Of a stretch of 64,000 nt of DNA, positions 36,264 through 44,955 are shown piece after piece. The translations under genes and the position numbers were made by a program. How positions within the stretch are numbered: the stretch's first letter is position 1; the number at the start of each line of letters is the position of its first letter. The DNA is taken from assembly GCF_004614195.1 (NCBI RefSeq), contig NZ_SPUM01000026.1:1-64000 (forward strand), read 5' to 3'. The notes under the pieces are model-generated. The model was not told the DNA's origin. It ran no database searches and was given only the letters and a program-made list of their open reading frames with translations. Source of the DNA: Massilia horti (GTDB lineage Bacteria; Pseudomonadota; Gammaproteobacteria; Burkholderiales; Burkholderiaceae_D).

Positions 36264-37209
36264 AGCGCGCCGCCGCCACGCAATGCGCCACCTGCCCGGC
36301 TATCGGCGCGGGCACCGGCGCCTCGCCGCGCAGCACGGCCTCGATCCAGGCTGCGGTGCCGGCCGCGTCGCGTCCTTCCGGCAGCTCCGCCAGCTCATCG
36401 GTCGGCGCGTCGCGTTCGGCCAGCAGCGTGCGCACGCCACGATTGAACCAGTCGATCTGCTGCCCGCGGTGGGGATTGGCCACCGTCTCGCCCTCGGTGC
36501 CCCGCATCAGGAACGCGTCGCCGCGCCCGGCCCCGGCATCAAGCATGAAGTATTCGCTGAGGGTTTGCAGGTATTCCGGGTGGGTGTACGAGACCAGCCG
36601 CAGCGCCGGCCCATCGAACGGCTGCAGGATCTTCACCAGCGTGTGTGTCGAATTGCGCACCCCGAGTATCGCCCGCAGCGACAGCATGTGCGCCAGCTTG
36701 GGCGCCAGCGCCGTGATCGGCATGAACGCCGGGCGATGCGCGGCAAACGCCGCGGCCACGTCCGCGCTGGTGGCCGACGCGGGCACGCCCAGCTCGGCGA
36801 GGATCTCGGCTGTCGTGATGCGGCCCGGGTCCACGGTCACGCCATGCACCAGCACCGGCACGCCCTCGCGCGCGAGCAGCAAGGCCAGCAGCGGCGTCAG
36901 GTTGGGCAGCTTGCGCGAACCGTTATAACTGGGGATGAGCACCGGCGCATAGTCACCTCCCGGTGCCGGCAGCGGCGCAAACGAGTCATGCGCCGCCTCC
37001 AGAAAGCCGGCGAGCTCGTCGACCGATTCGCCCTTGATGCGCATCGCCAGCAGCAGCGCGCCCAGCTCGATGTCGGACACCCGTCCGTCCAGCATAGCCG
37101 TGTACAGCTCGCGCGCCTCCTCACGCGAGATGCTGCGCGCGCCCTTCTGTCCACGCCCAATCTCCTTGATGAAGCGGGCGGCCTTGAATTCCTGTTGATC
37201 GTTTCGCAT
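36232..37209 (-). CDS. ybiB: YbiB-type protein (TrpD2-like, glycosyl transferase family 3 fold)
   Basis: A 325-residue relative of anthranilate phosphoribosyltransferase: FKAARFIKEIGRG, SREEARELYTAML, GALLLAMRIKGES and YNGSRKLPNLTPLLA match the YbiB/TrpD2 group, in which the E. coli member binds nucleic acids rather than making tryptophan. The phosphoribosyl-pyrophosphate glycine loop (GTGGD in TrpD) is missing, which fits this group. ATG 37209 rather than 37269, since the family begins at this region. Divergent from aroG with 108 bases between; stop region antisense-overlaps the metallopeptidase gene. Confidence 0.88.
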   Translation of the reverse strand: MRNDQQEFKAARFIKEIGRGQKGARSISREEARELYTAMLDGRVSDIELGALLLAMRIKGESVDELAGFLEAAHDSFAPLPAPGGDYAPVLIPSYNGSRKLPNLTPLLALLLAREGVPVLVHGVTVDPGRITTAEILAELGVPASATSADVAAAFAAHRPAFMPITALAPKLAHMLSLRAILGVRNSTHTLVKILQPFDGPALRLVSYTHPEYLQTLSEYFMLDAGAGRGDAFLMRGTEGETVANPHRGQQIDWFNRGVRTLLAERDAPTDELAELPEGRDAAGTAAWIEAVLRGEAPVPAPIAGQVAHCVAAARSIRAGSVPSA

Positions 37210-37317
37210 AGGCGCTAGCTTACACGCTTCCCTGCCAATTTCCGGCCAACCGGCTGCAAGGCGCGCCATTTGGGGCTACACTGGGAATTCCCGTCGGAAA
37301 ACTAAGCACTCCAAAAA

Positions 37318-38376
37318 ATGATCACGTCAGACATCGAAAACAGTAACGTTTCCTCCTTCGCCGCAATGCCCACGCCAGCCGAGCTGCACGCCAAGCTGCC
37401 GTTGACCGAGCGCGCCTTCAACACCGTCATGAAGGGCCGCGAAGCCCTGCGCAACATCCTCGACCGCAAGGACAAGCGCCTGTTCGTGGTGGTAGGGCCG
37501 TGCTCGATCCACGATCCGCAAGCGGGTCTGGACTATGCACGCCGCCTGCAGAAGCTGCAGGCCGAAGTGGAGGACACGATGCTGCTCGTGATGCGCGTGT
37601 ACTTCGAAAAGCCGCGTACCACCACCGGCTGGAAGGGCTATATCAACGACCCGTACATGGACGACTCGTTCCGGGTCGACGTGGGCATGGAAAAGGCGCG
37701 CCAGTTCCTGCTCGACGTGTGCGAACTCGGCCTGCCCACCGCGACCGAAGCGCTCGACCCGATTTCGCCGCAGTACTTGGGCGACCTGATCGCCTGGACC
37801 GCAATCGGCGCGCGCACCACCGAATCGCAGACCCACCGCGAAATGGCTTCCGGCCTGTCGACCCCGGTCGGCTTCAAGAACGGCACTGACGGCGATGTCG
37901 GCATCGCGGTCAACGCCGTGCTGTCCTCGTCCAAGCCGCACTCATTCCTGGGCATCAGCGACCGCGGCACGGTGTCGATCGTGCGCACCAGCGGCAACGC
38001 CTACGGCCACGTGGTGCTGCGCGGCGGCGGCGACCGGCCGAACTATGACTCGGTATCGGTCGCGATTGCGGAGCAGGCGCTGAAAAAGGCCGGGCTGCCG
38101 GCCAACCTGGTGGTCGACTGCTCGCACGCGAACAGCTACAAGAAGCCGGAACTGCAGCCGCTGGTGATGTCGGACGTGATGCAGCAGATCCGCCACGGGA
38201 ACCAGTCGCTGGTCGGCGTGATGATCGAATCGAACATCGTCAGCGGCAACCAGCCGATTCCGGACGACCTGTCGCAAATGGTCTACGGCTGCTCGGTGAC
38301 CGATGGCTGCATCGGCTGGGAAGATACCGAAGCGATGCTGCGCAGCGCACATCAGGAGCTGCTGCAGCGGCCGTAA
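37318..38376 (+). CDS. aroG: 3-deoxy-7-phosphoheptulonate synthase (DAHP synthase, class I)
   Basis: A 352-residue enzyme that joins phosphoenolpyruvate and erythrose 4-phosphate, the first step of the shikimate pathway for aromatic amino acids. Signatures are VVVGPCSIHDP, MRVYFEKPRTTTGWKG, GARTTESQTHREMASG, GFKNGTDGD and VDCSHANSYKK with the metal-binding Cys, His, Glu and Asp residues of the AroF/G/H type. Which aromatic amino acid feeds back cannot be told reliably. Single gene; the spacer after it contains a nested inverted repeat. Confidence 0.96.
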   Translation: MITSDIENSNVSSFAAMPTPAELHAKLPLTERAFNTVMKGREALRNILDRKDKRLFVVVGPCSIHDPQAGLDYARRLQKLQAEVEDTMLLVMRVYFEKPRTTTGWKGYINDPYMDDSFRVDVGMEKARQFLLDVCELGLPTATEALDPISPQYLGDLIAWTAIGARTTESQTHREMASGLSTPVGFKNGTDGDVGIAVNAVLSSSKPHSFLGISDRGTVSIVRTSGNAYGHVVLRGGGDRPNYDSVSVAIAEQALKKAGLPANLVVDCSHANSYKKPELQPLVMSDVMQQIRHGNQSLVGVMIESNIVSGNQPIPDDLSQMVYGCSVTDGCIGWEDTEAMLRSAHQELLQRP

Positions 38377-38395
38377 CGACGCAGCTCAATCGGAG

Positions 38396-38518
38396 GGCGT
38401 AGGGGGCGCGGGGCCGCCGAGGACCTGTGCGCACGCGGTCACCGTTTGCTGACTTGCGGCTGCTATTTCGCTATGCGGCGTTCGCGAACCGCGTGCGCAC
38501 AGGTGCGCACCCTACGCC
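38396..38518. repeat. Nested inverted repeat, REP/MITE-like
   Basis: Outer arms GGCGTAGGG (38396-38404) and CCCTACGCC (38510-38518); inner 16-bp perfect arms CCTGTGCGCACGCGGT (38424-38439) and its complement (38488-38503). GTGCGCAC recurs at 38427, 38493 and 38503. It fills the 168-base gap between aroG and rfaE2. The pattern resembles dispersed palindromic elements of betaproteobacteria; copy number is not knowable here. Confidence 0.75.
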
Positions 38519-38544
38519 GGTGACAAAGCCTTTTGAGGCGACCT

Positions 38545-39024
38545 CTAAGTAGCACGACGAATCTTGGCCACCAGCTTGGTGGTCGAGCGGTCGTGCTCAA
38601 AGTCGATAGCGACGGCCTGCCCGCCATAGGCAAGCACCGCCTGCCCTTCCGGGATCGCCCTCATGTCGTAGTCGCCGCCCTTGGCATAGATTTCGGGCTT
38701 CGCTTCCAGCACGGTTTCCAGCGCCGTGTCTTCGTCAAACTCGACCACCAGGCTCACCGATTCCAGCGCCGCCAGCACCGCCATGCGATCGGCCATCGTG
38801 TTGAGCGGCCGGTCGTCGCCCTTGCCCAGGCGCTTGACCGAGGCGTCCGTGTTCACGGCCACCACCAGCGACGCGCCCAGCTCGCGCGCTTGCGCTAGGT
38901 AGGTGACGTGGCCGCGGTGCAGGATATCGAACACGCCGTTAGTGAGGACCACCGGCTTGGGCAGCGCGGCGACACGTTGTTCAAGCTCGCTGCGCGAGCA
39001 GATCTTGTTTTCGAAGTTGGGCAT
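38545..39024 (-). CDS. rfaE2: D-glycero-beta-D-manno-heptose 1-phosphate adenylyltransferase
   Basis: A 159-residue nucleotidyltransferase that makes ADP-heptose for the lipopolysaccharide inner core. VLTNGVFDILHRGHVTYL contains the HxGH motif, and YAKGGDYDM with FEHDRSTTKLV are the family marks. In E. coli this is the C-terminal half of HldE; here it is a separate protein, as usual in betaproteobacteria, so a separate kinase must lie elsewhere. It is 60 bases downstream of pilU on the same strand. Confidence 0.95.
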   Translation of the reverse strand: MPNFENKICSRSELEQRVAALPKPVVLTNGVFDILHRGHVTYLAQARELGASLVVAVNTDASVKRLGKGDDRPLNTMADRMAVLAALESVSLVVEFDEDTALETVLEAKPEIYAKGGDYDMRAIPEGQAVLAYGGQAVAIDFEHDRSTTKLVAKIRRAT

Positions 39025-39084
39025 AAACGGTTGCTGGTGTCGGCGAGAAGCTCGCCAAGGCGGCGACGCTTCTGGGCCTGACGA

Positions 39085-40296
39085 TTAAAGTTTCGTAGGA
39101 GGCTGCTGGCCGTCCGGCGTTTCGTCTTCGGGTTCCTCTTCCACTTGCAGGGCAAGCTCGCCGGCCTTGACGCCGGTGCCGCCTTCCGCCGGTCCCTTGC
39201 GATCGCCCGAAAGCTTGATCTGCAGGCGCAGGCCATTGGCCGAGTCGGCGTTGCGGATCGCCTCGTCGTAGCTGATGTAGCCTTTGTTATAGAGCTCGAA
39301 CAGCGCCTGGTCGAACGTGCACATGCCCAATTCGCGCGACTTGTGCATGATCTCTTTGATGCTGTGAAAGTTCCCCTTCAGGATCATCTCGCTGATGGTC
39401 GGCGTATTCAGCAGGATTTCGATCGCCGCCTTGCGGCCCCTGCCGTCCTCCGTGCGCACCAGACGCTGCGAAATAATCCCGCGCAGGTTGGCCGAGAGGT
39501 CCATCAACAGCTGGTTGCGCCGCTCTTCGGGGAAGAAGTTGATGATCCGGTCCATCGTCTGGTTCGCGTTGTTGGCGTGCAGGGTGCCCAGGCACAGGTG
39601 GCCGGTTTCGGCGAACGCGATCGCGTGTTCCATCGTTTCCGTGTCGCGGATCTCGCCGATCAAAATCACGTCCGGCGCCTGGCGCAGCGTGTTCTTGAGC
39701 GCGTTATGCCATGACAGCGTGTCCACCCCCACCTCGCGGTGCGTGATCAGGCAGTTCTTGTTCTTGTGGACGTACTCGACCGGGTCTTCAACGGTGATGA
39801 TGTGCCCCGCCGAATTGGCATTGCGGTAGTCGATCATCGCCGCCAGCGTGGTCGACTTGCCCGAGCCGGTGCCACCCACGACCAGCACCAGCCCGCGCTT
39901 GGTCATCACCACGTCTTTCAGCACTTCCGGCAGGTCGAGCTTTTCAAAATTCGGAATCTCGGACGCGATGGTCCGCACCACCATGCCCACGCTCTGCTGC
40001 TGGACGAAGACGTTGACGCGGAAGCGGCATACGCCGGGCAGCGAGATCGCGAAGTTGCACTCCATCTCGGCCTCGAACTCGGCGCGCTGGCGCTCGTTCA
40101 TCAGCGACAGCGCCAGCGCACGCGTGACCTCGCCGGAAAGGCGCTGCTGCGACAGCGCCTTCATGGCACCCTGGTATTTCATACTGGGCGGAAAGTCAGC
40201 GGAAATGAACAGGTCGGAACCGCCCTGGTGATGCATGACGGTCAGCAGCTTGTGGATATAAGCCTGGGCTTCGGCCGGGCCAAAGGTCGAGGACAT
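39085..40296 (-). CDS. pilU: Twitching motility ATPase PilU
   Basis: A 403-residue retraction ATPase of type IV pili. Marks are the N-terminal PAS-like half (VMHHQGGSDLFISADFPPS), Walker A GGTGSGKSTT, the Asp box EDPVEYVH, Walker B VILIGEIRD and the His box GTLHANNANQTMDRIINFF, which favours PilU over PilT. The C-terminal 50 residues are acidic and variable. PilT, usually just upstream in this group, is missing; the 755 bases before it hold degraded sequence instead. PilU alone is normally an accessory motor to PilT. Confidence 0.93.
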   Translation of the reverse strand: MSSTFGPAEAQAYIHKLLTVMHHQGGSDLFISADFPPSMKYQGAMKALSQQRLSGEVTRALALSLMNERQRAEFEAEMECNFAISLPGVCRFRVNVFVQQQSVGMVVRTIASEIPNFEKLDLPEVLKDVVMTKRGLVLVVGGTGSGKSTTLAAMIDYRNANSAGHIITVEDPVEYVHKNKNCLITHREVGVDTLSWHNALKNTLRQAPDVILIGEIRDTETMEHAIAFAETGHLCLGTLHANNANQTMDRIINFFPEERRNQLLMDLSANLRGIISQRLVRTEDGRGRKAAIEILLNTPTISEMILKGNFHSIKEIMHKSRELGMCTFDQALFELYNKGYISYDEAIRNADSANGLRLQIKLSGDRKGPAEGGTGVKAGELALQVEEEPEDETPDGQQPPTKL

Positions 40297-40806
40297 GCGC
40301 GCCTTTCTGACAATGGGGCGGGAGCAAAAGACCGCCTGCTCGGCAATTATATCGGCTGACTTGCCCAGGAGTAAGGTACCGGGAGAGAGTTTTTCCGTTC
40401 GCCGCCCTTGCTCATCGTAAATTTAATTGACAAATAGAAAACATTGCAGTTATACAAGCGTCAGATGTACCGACAAGGGAACAAAAACGGCCATCTCAAC
40501 TTACGGAGAAAGACGAAGGAATAGGCAAATGCCCCCCTTCCCGCATCTGTCATATAACGCGGCCAATACACGGACTGGGTACGGCCCAAGTCGTCAAAGA
40601 CAGTGTCCGTGGCTGCGTCGCGCCTGAGATTCAGGCCGTGCTTGGTCAGATAGTCCAGCGTCGGCCTTTTGCTTCAGGGTCTCGTGATATTAGTCCCGCC
40701 ACCGGCCCGCCCGCTACACCTCGGCCGAAACAATAGAACAATTCTTTCGCCTGCATAATCAGGCTGGCAATGGCCATCTCATAGAACCAGCATTGGCAGG
40801 TGAAGT

Positions 40807-40841
40807 CCTTACCTTACCTTACCTTACCTTACCTTACCTTA
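40807..40841. repeat. Pentanucleotide array CCTTA, seven copies
   Basis: Seven perfect CCTTA units in a row, followed by a broken CCTA. It lies in non-coding sequence 24 bases from the pilU-like fragment. As a simple-sequence repeat of five bases it could slip, but no gene is attached to it. Confidence 0.95.
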
Positions 40842-40864
40842 CCTAGCTAGACTCCAGGCCGACC

Positions 40865-40917
40865 GCGCGCTGGCGCTCGTTCATCAACGACAGCGCCAGC
40901 ACACGCATAACCTCGCC
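40865..40917 (-). pseudogene. Fragment of a pilU-like gene
   Basis: These 53 bases match pilU 40082-40134 with four mismatches by eye. On minus they read SGEVMRVLALSLMNERQRA, against SGEVTRALALSLMNERQRA in PilU. Similarity stops sharply on both sides. It may be a scrap of a second pilT/pilU copy or a small duplication. Confidence 0.8.
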
Positions 40918-41051
40918 ACTCATTCGCAGCATACTTTGTTACGTCACAGCACAATTCGAGCAGCTGTTTTTTGAACCACATTGATCCAGGCCCACCTTGG
41001 CTAAGCTTTCAATTTACTCGCCAGCCAGGCAATCATATTTTTGTTTTCCGG

Positions 41052-41693
41052 CTAGATCAGGAGTTTTTCCAGAAGTTGCGGTTTGCCGATAGCTCCAAGC
41101 CCTCGTTCCCCAATGTCATCGAACTCACCAAGAGGCTTGAAAAGAACTACTTCATGTTCAGCAGCATAGGCAAGCAAACTAGTGTCATTGAAAAAAAAAT
41201 CTCCAGACCATCCAATGTTAAGTAAATCACGGATCGAAAATTCGTTTGGAGACGCTAAAAAATATGAGCAATGTTCTTCCATGACGGCTTTAGCGGTCGA
41301 TTTTAATGAGCTCTCAGAAAGCCGAACTGCACCAAAAAATTTCAGCCCGCCGTCCAATTCATGGGTAACCTCCTGAGCATCGATGCCATCGATTATTTCT
41401 ATGCCTCTCGATTTCAACGCCCCCCACAACTTCTTGTGACGAGTAATTCGCGTATCAGGCTGCAAAGCTGTTGTCCCAATTAATAACCAAAATTGATATC
41501 CGCTCAAATTACGCTGTACAACGTCGTAAACAAACCGCGAAACGAATGTCATTGATTCAATATCAGAGGGACTGCTTGCCAGCCACGTTGCACCGCCAAG
41601 CACATAATTCGCGCCTGTTAATTTTTCAAAATTCAACACGTCATTTCTACAAAAAATGTCGTGAGTGCTATCTATTTCCATTTTAGTAATCAT
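41052..41693 (-). CDS. Candidate immunity protein for the RHS toxin
   Basis: A 213-residue soluble protein with no signal, no membrane helix and no family recognised by eye. Notable stretches are LTGANYVLGGATWLASSP, GYQFWLLIGTTAL and WSGDFFFNDTSLLAYA. It follows the RHS gene on the same strand and its ATG at 41693 overlaps the RHS stop (an ATG at 41681, just after the stop, is also possible). A small gene at the 3' end of an RHS toxin is nearly always its cytosolic immunity gene. AT-rich codons match the toxin tail, a sign of joint transfer. Confidence 0.65.
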   Translation of the reverse strand: MITKMEIDSTHDIFCRNDVLNFEKLTGANYVLGGATWLASSPSDIESMTFVSRFVYDVVQRNLSGYQFWLLIGTTALQPDTRITRHKKLWGALKSRGIEIIDGIDAQEVTHELDGGLKFFGAVRLSESSLKSTAKAVMEEHCSYFLASPNEFSIRDLLNIGWSGDFFFNDTSLLAYAAEHEVVLFKPLGEFDDIGERGLGAIGKPQLLEKLLI

Positions 41694-44600
41694 AGTGATC
41701 TTTTGCAGGATCGTTAAAGTGCGGCCCACGATTCTGGGGATTACCAGGACCAAAATCGTGCCCCGCTGAATCGTCTCGAATTCTCACGGTACGTGTGCCT
41801 CCACCGGGCGCCGGTACCTCGAACTCATAAATACGGCCGGGTTGAGGATTTCCTTTTTTATCTGTGTTCTTTAAAACACGGCTCGGCTGTTGACTTGTCG
41901 GCACGCCAGCAGCTCGCTTTGCTGCGTTGAAAGCGCCTGTACGGCCTGCACCAGGAGGACTCATGTTGGGCGGTGGCGCGCCAATTTTAGTTTTCGCACG
42001 AGCACCTTTCATGCCTCGGATCGTCACTATAGCTGTGGCATATTCCCATGCATTCTCTTTAAGACTATTGAAAGCGGTTATCTTTTCGATATCACTCCCA
42101 AAAGAGACATTCCAAACATCAGAAGCCAACTTTGTTCCCGTGACTAAAACCTGAACCATATCTTTACCAGGATAGTCATCTGGGTCGTATTGAGGGGTAA
42201 AGATACCTTCGCCAGGCGGGCTATAGTTCACGGGTATTGTGACGGTTTTGATGTCCTTGTCGCTAAGAATCGTGCCCGCCCCACCCCCGCCTCCTGCTCC
42301 GCTGCCTTCAGAGGGCGCACTATCTTCGACATCTTCTTCACCGTCTCCCTCATCATAAAAGCCATTAAGGTCCAAATTCACCAGGGGATTATTCCGGACG
42401 TACGAATAGCGATTGTAAGACTGGATGTTTTGGGGATGAGGAATGGTCGGATCCGCCGACATGAACCGCGCAATCATCGGATCGTACACTCGGCCGTTCA
42501 TATGAACGAGGCCAAGACTATCCAATTCCTCATGGTTAGTGAAGCCCCGGTTGGTGCTCACACCGGCGATGGTATTGTTCGGATCGAGCGCGCCTGCCGG
42601 CGTACGACGCTTGCCGAATGGCTCATACGCCATCCGCTCCACAACAGCCCCCGAGGAATTCGTCACAGCGGTCGTGGAGCCAAGATTATCACGATGCAAA
42701 TACAGCACATTGAGTGCACCCGTTCCGATCTGCTTGATCAACGCGACCACACCGCCACCGGCAGTCACGAAGTGGCGGTGCTCAATCGTACGATCCTGCT
42801 TCATATCCTGCTCGTACAGCAGTCCTCCAGCATTGTCCGGATGCAGATACGTGGTGGTCGTCCCACCGGCTGTCATTTTGATTCGCTGGTGATCCGGGCC
42901 GTACACATAGGTTAACGTGGTGCTTGGGTTAGCCAAGGAGACGGGCATGTTAAAGCTCGTCCAGGATTCCTCCCGGCCCTTGGCAGCAATCACGTTGTTG
43001 TTCGCATCGCGCTGAACTTCCTGCGTCAGATTCCCGGCTGCGTCATAGACGAACTGACGTATTGTCCCATCGATCATCGCAATCTGGGCTGCCGCATGCG
43101 GTTTGGCGTTCACCCCACCGTAGGTATAGGTGCCCACATCCGATCGGCTCGTCATATTGCCGATGGCGTCATATCCATAGGTCTGGGTCGTCATGCCGGC
43201 GCCACCTGAATTGACCGTGTTACTGGTCAACCGATTGAGCGCGTCGTACAGGAAGGTTTCAGACAGCGATTGGTTCACATCGCTGCGTGACAACATGTTC
43301 CCTTGCAGGTCATACGTGTACGACAGATTCTGCACCGCATTGTTGGTCCCTGCGGTGATCGACTTCACCTGACCAGTGTCAGGGTCAAACACTTGCCGCG
43401 TCACCACGTTGTTGCCATAGGTCTGCTGCGTCAGATGATACTCCGCATCCATCGTATCGGCTCTCCAGTACAGCGCATTCGTCGCGTTGTTGCGGATCTC
43501 GCTCAGGAAACCTCCCTTGGATGTGTATACATTCTTGAGCGTCAGCCCGGTCGGGTATGACTGCGTTTGGACTCGCCCGTAACTGTCATACGTTAACGAG
43601 GTCGAGTAGGTCGAACCAATCATTGTCGCCGTGGTCTTCAATCGGCTCCGATTGTCATAAGAATAGGTACTTGAGTAGCCGTTGTCCGAGCTCACCTTGC
43701 ACAACTTGCCCTTTCCCATCGAGCAGATGTCGTAAGTCCAAGTGCTCTTGAGATCGGGCTCCGAACGATTCGTCAATCGGCCGAGCAAATCGTATGTGAA
43801 GGTGGTGACCTGCCCTTTCGGGTCAGTCTGCTGCACAAGTTCACCAAGTACGTCATACACGTAATTCCACGTTCCCAGGTCCGGGTCCGTCATCGACGTC
43901 TTGTGATTCAGCGGATCGTAAGTGATCGTGGTCACGTTCCCCATCGGGTCCGTGGTCTTCACGAGATTGCCGTTCGCGTCGTATTCGTAGGTCAGCGAGT
44001 TGTTGTTGGCGTCCGTGACCTGCAGCAGCTGACCTTGGCTGTTCTTGATCGTCGTGCGCGTCTGCCCCAGGGGACCGGTCACTGTCGTGGTCAAGCCATT
44101 GTACTCGGTCTGCACGTGCGCACCATCCGGACCCACCGCGTCAGTGACTCGGTTGAGGATGTCATACGAATACGAGGTCCACTTGATTGGCTGCCCCACA
44201 TAGTAGGGGCGGCTTGTGCGCGATTTGCGCCCCAGGTTGTCATACTCGATATCTTGGCGTATGGTGGTTTTACCGTCGAATCCCGGCGTCTCCGTACGTA
44301 CGACACGATCAAGCGCATCATACAATACACGCTCGAATTTAGTCCCGGCCAACTCGCTTCTTTCCACCCAATATCCGCCCCCTTCACCGGCCAGAGAATA
44401 CTTCCAATCGATAGTAGTATTGTCTGGTCTCGTCATTCGGCGCACCCGTCCGACTCCGGCATAATCGTACTCCCATGTCGTCGCAAGTCCGTTCAGGCTT
44501 TCCACATACAGCGGCAGGTTCGACCAATCAAGCTGCATTTTTGAGTCTTGTCCCAAGACATTCTTGTATGAAGTGAGTGAAATGCCATATATTGGGTCAT

Positions 44601-44943
44601 AGGTATACGTTTCGGTACGCGACACGACTCCGTTGAGCCCAGTCGCGCCTGACGAAACCGTCCTTGTCAAGATGTTGCCGTATTCAGAATACGTATACGT
44701 GGTCTTGACACTATATTGCGCATTATCAGGATTAATGGTCTCCGCCACTAAAAAGCCGATGACTGGGTCGTATTCATATGTTTTAACGGTCGTGGTCGTC
44801 CCTGCCTCCGCCACCGATGCGTTAGACGCGCCCAGCACTACCAATAGCAAGGCCGCGCAAAGCCAATTTTCTTTATGTAATCCTAGCTCCGTCTTCTGCA
44901 TGCCTTCCCCGAAATTGTTCTGATTTTTAATGGTGTTATTCAT
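41683..44943 (-). CDS. RHS repeat toxin with variable C-terminal domain
   Basis: A 1086-residue exported protein: Sec-type leader (hydrophobic LCAALLLVVLGA near 30-45), then about 35 YD repeats (such as TYEYDANGNLVKTTDPMGNV) to about 820 and the RHS core DPMIARFMSADP, YVRNNPLVNLDLNG at about 825-860. This shell encloses the C-terminal toxin. The last about 100 residues, after SPPGAGRTGAFNAAKRAAG, include GRIYEFEVPAPGGGTRTVRI and GHDFGPGNPQNRGPHFND, a His/Asn/Asp-rich motif typical of a nuclease-like polymorphic toxin; the family is not identified. ATG 44943, 13 bases after the SpvB gene; ATG 44901 with GGGGAAGG is an alternative. Confidence 0.85.
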   Translation of the reverse strand: MNNTIKNQNNFGEGMQKTELGLHKENWLCAALLLVVLGASNASVAEAGTTTTVKTYEYDPVIGFLVAETINPDNAQYSVKTTYTYSEYGNILTRTVSSGATGLNGVVSRTETYTYDPIYGISLTSYKNVLGQDSKMQLDWSNLPLYVESLNGLATTWEYDYAGVGRVRRMTRPDNTTIDWKYSLAGEGGGYWVERSELAGTKFERVLYDALDRVVRTETPGFDGKTTIRQDIEYDNLGRKSRTSRPYYVGQPIKWTSYSYDILNRVTDAVGPDGAHVQTEYNGLTTTVTGPLGQTRTTIKNSQGQLLQVTDANNNSLTYEYDANGNLVKTTDPMGNVTTITYDPLNHKTSMTDPDLGTWNYVYDVLGELVQQTDPKGQVTTFTYDLLGRLTNRSEPDLKSTWTYDICSMGKGKLCKVSSDNGYSSTYSYDNRSRLKTTATMIGSTYSTSLTYDSYGRVQTQSYPTGLTLKNVYTSKGGFLSEIRNNATNALYWRADTMDAEYHLTQQTYGNNVVTRQVFDPDTGQVKSITAGTNNAVQNLSYTYDLQGNMLSRSDVNQSLSETFLYDALNRLTSNTVNSGGAGMTTQTYGYDAIGNMTSRSDVGTYTYGGVNAKPHAAAQIAMIDGTIRQFVYDAAGNLTQEVQRDANNNVIAAKGREESWTSFNMPVSLANPSTTLTYVYGPDHQRIKMTAGGTTTTYLHPDNAGGLLYEQDMKQDRTIEHRHFVTAGGGVVALIKQIGTGALNVLYLHRDNLGSTTAVTNSSGAVVERMAYEPFGKRRTPAGALDPNNTIAGVSTNRGFTNHEELDSLGLVHMNGRVYDPMIARFMSADPTIPHPQNIQSYNRYSYVRNNPLVNLDLNGFYDEGDGEEDVEDSAPSEGSGAGGGGGAGTILSDKDIKTVTIPVNYSPPGEGIFTPQYDPDDYPGKDMVQVLVTGTKLASDVWNVSFGSDIEKITAFNSLKENAWEYATAIVTIRGMKGARAKTKIGAPPPNMSPPGAGRTGAFNAAKRAAGVPTSQQPSRVLKNTDKKGNPQPGRIYEFEVPAPGGGTRTVRIRDDSAGHDFGPGNPQNRGPHFNDPAKDHYDY

Positions 44944-44955
44944 GCGCCACCGGTT

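Larger units (their letters stand above)
40297..41051. other. Degraded intergenic region upstream of pilU
   Basis: No intact gene in 755 bases. Minus-strand frame from about 40690 to 40470 reads LDYLTKHGLNLRRD and TDTVFDDLGRTQSVYWPRYM, protein-like but without a start, so perhaps a gene scrap. It also holds a CCTTA array and a pilU-like fragment, listed separately. Composition becomes AT-richer toward 41051. Confidence 0.5.

Noticed and set aside
41683..44943. Repeats in the RHS gene considered as a CRISPR or satellite array
   Set aside because: The periodicity is of protein YD repeats with variable codons; no identical spaced repeats exist.
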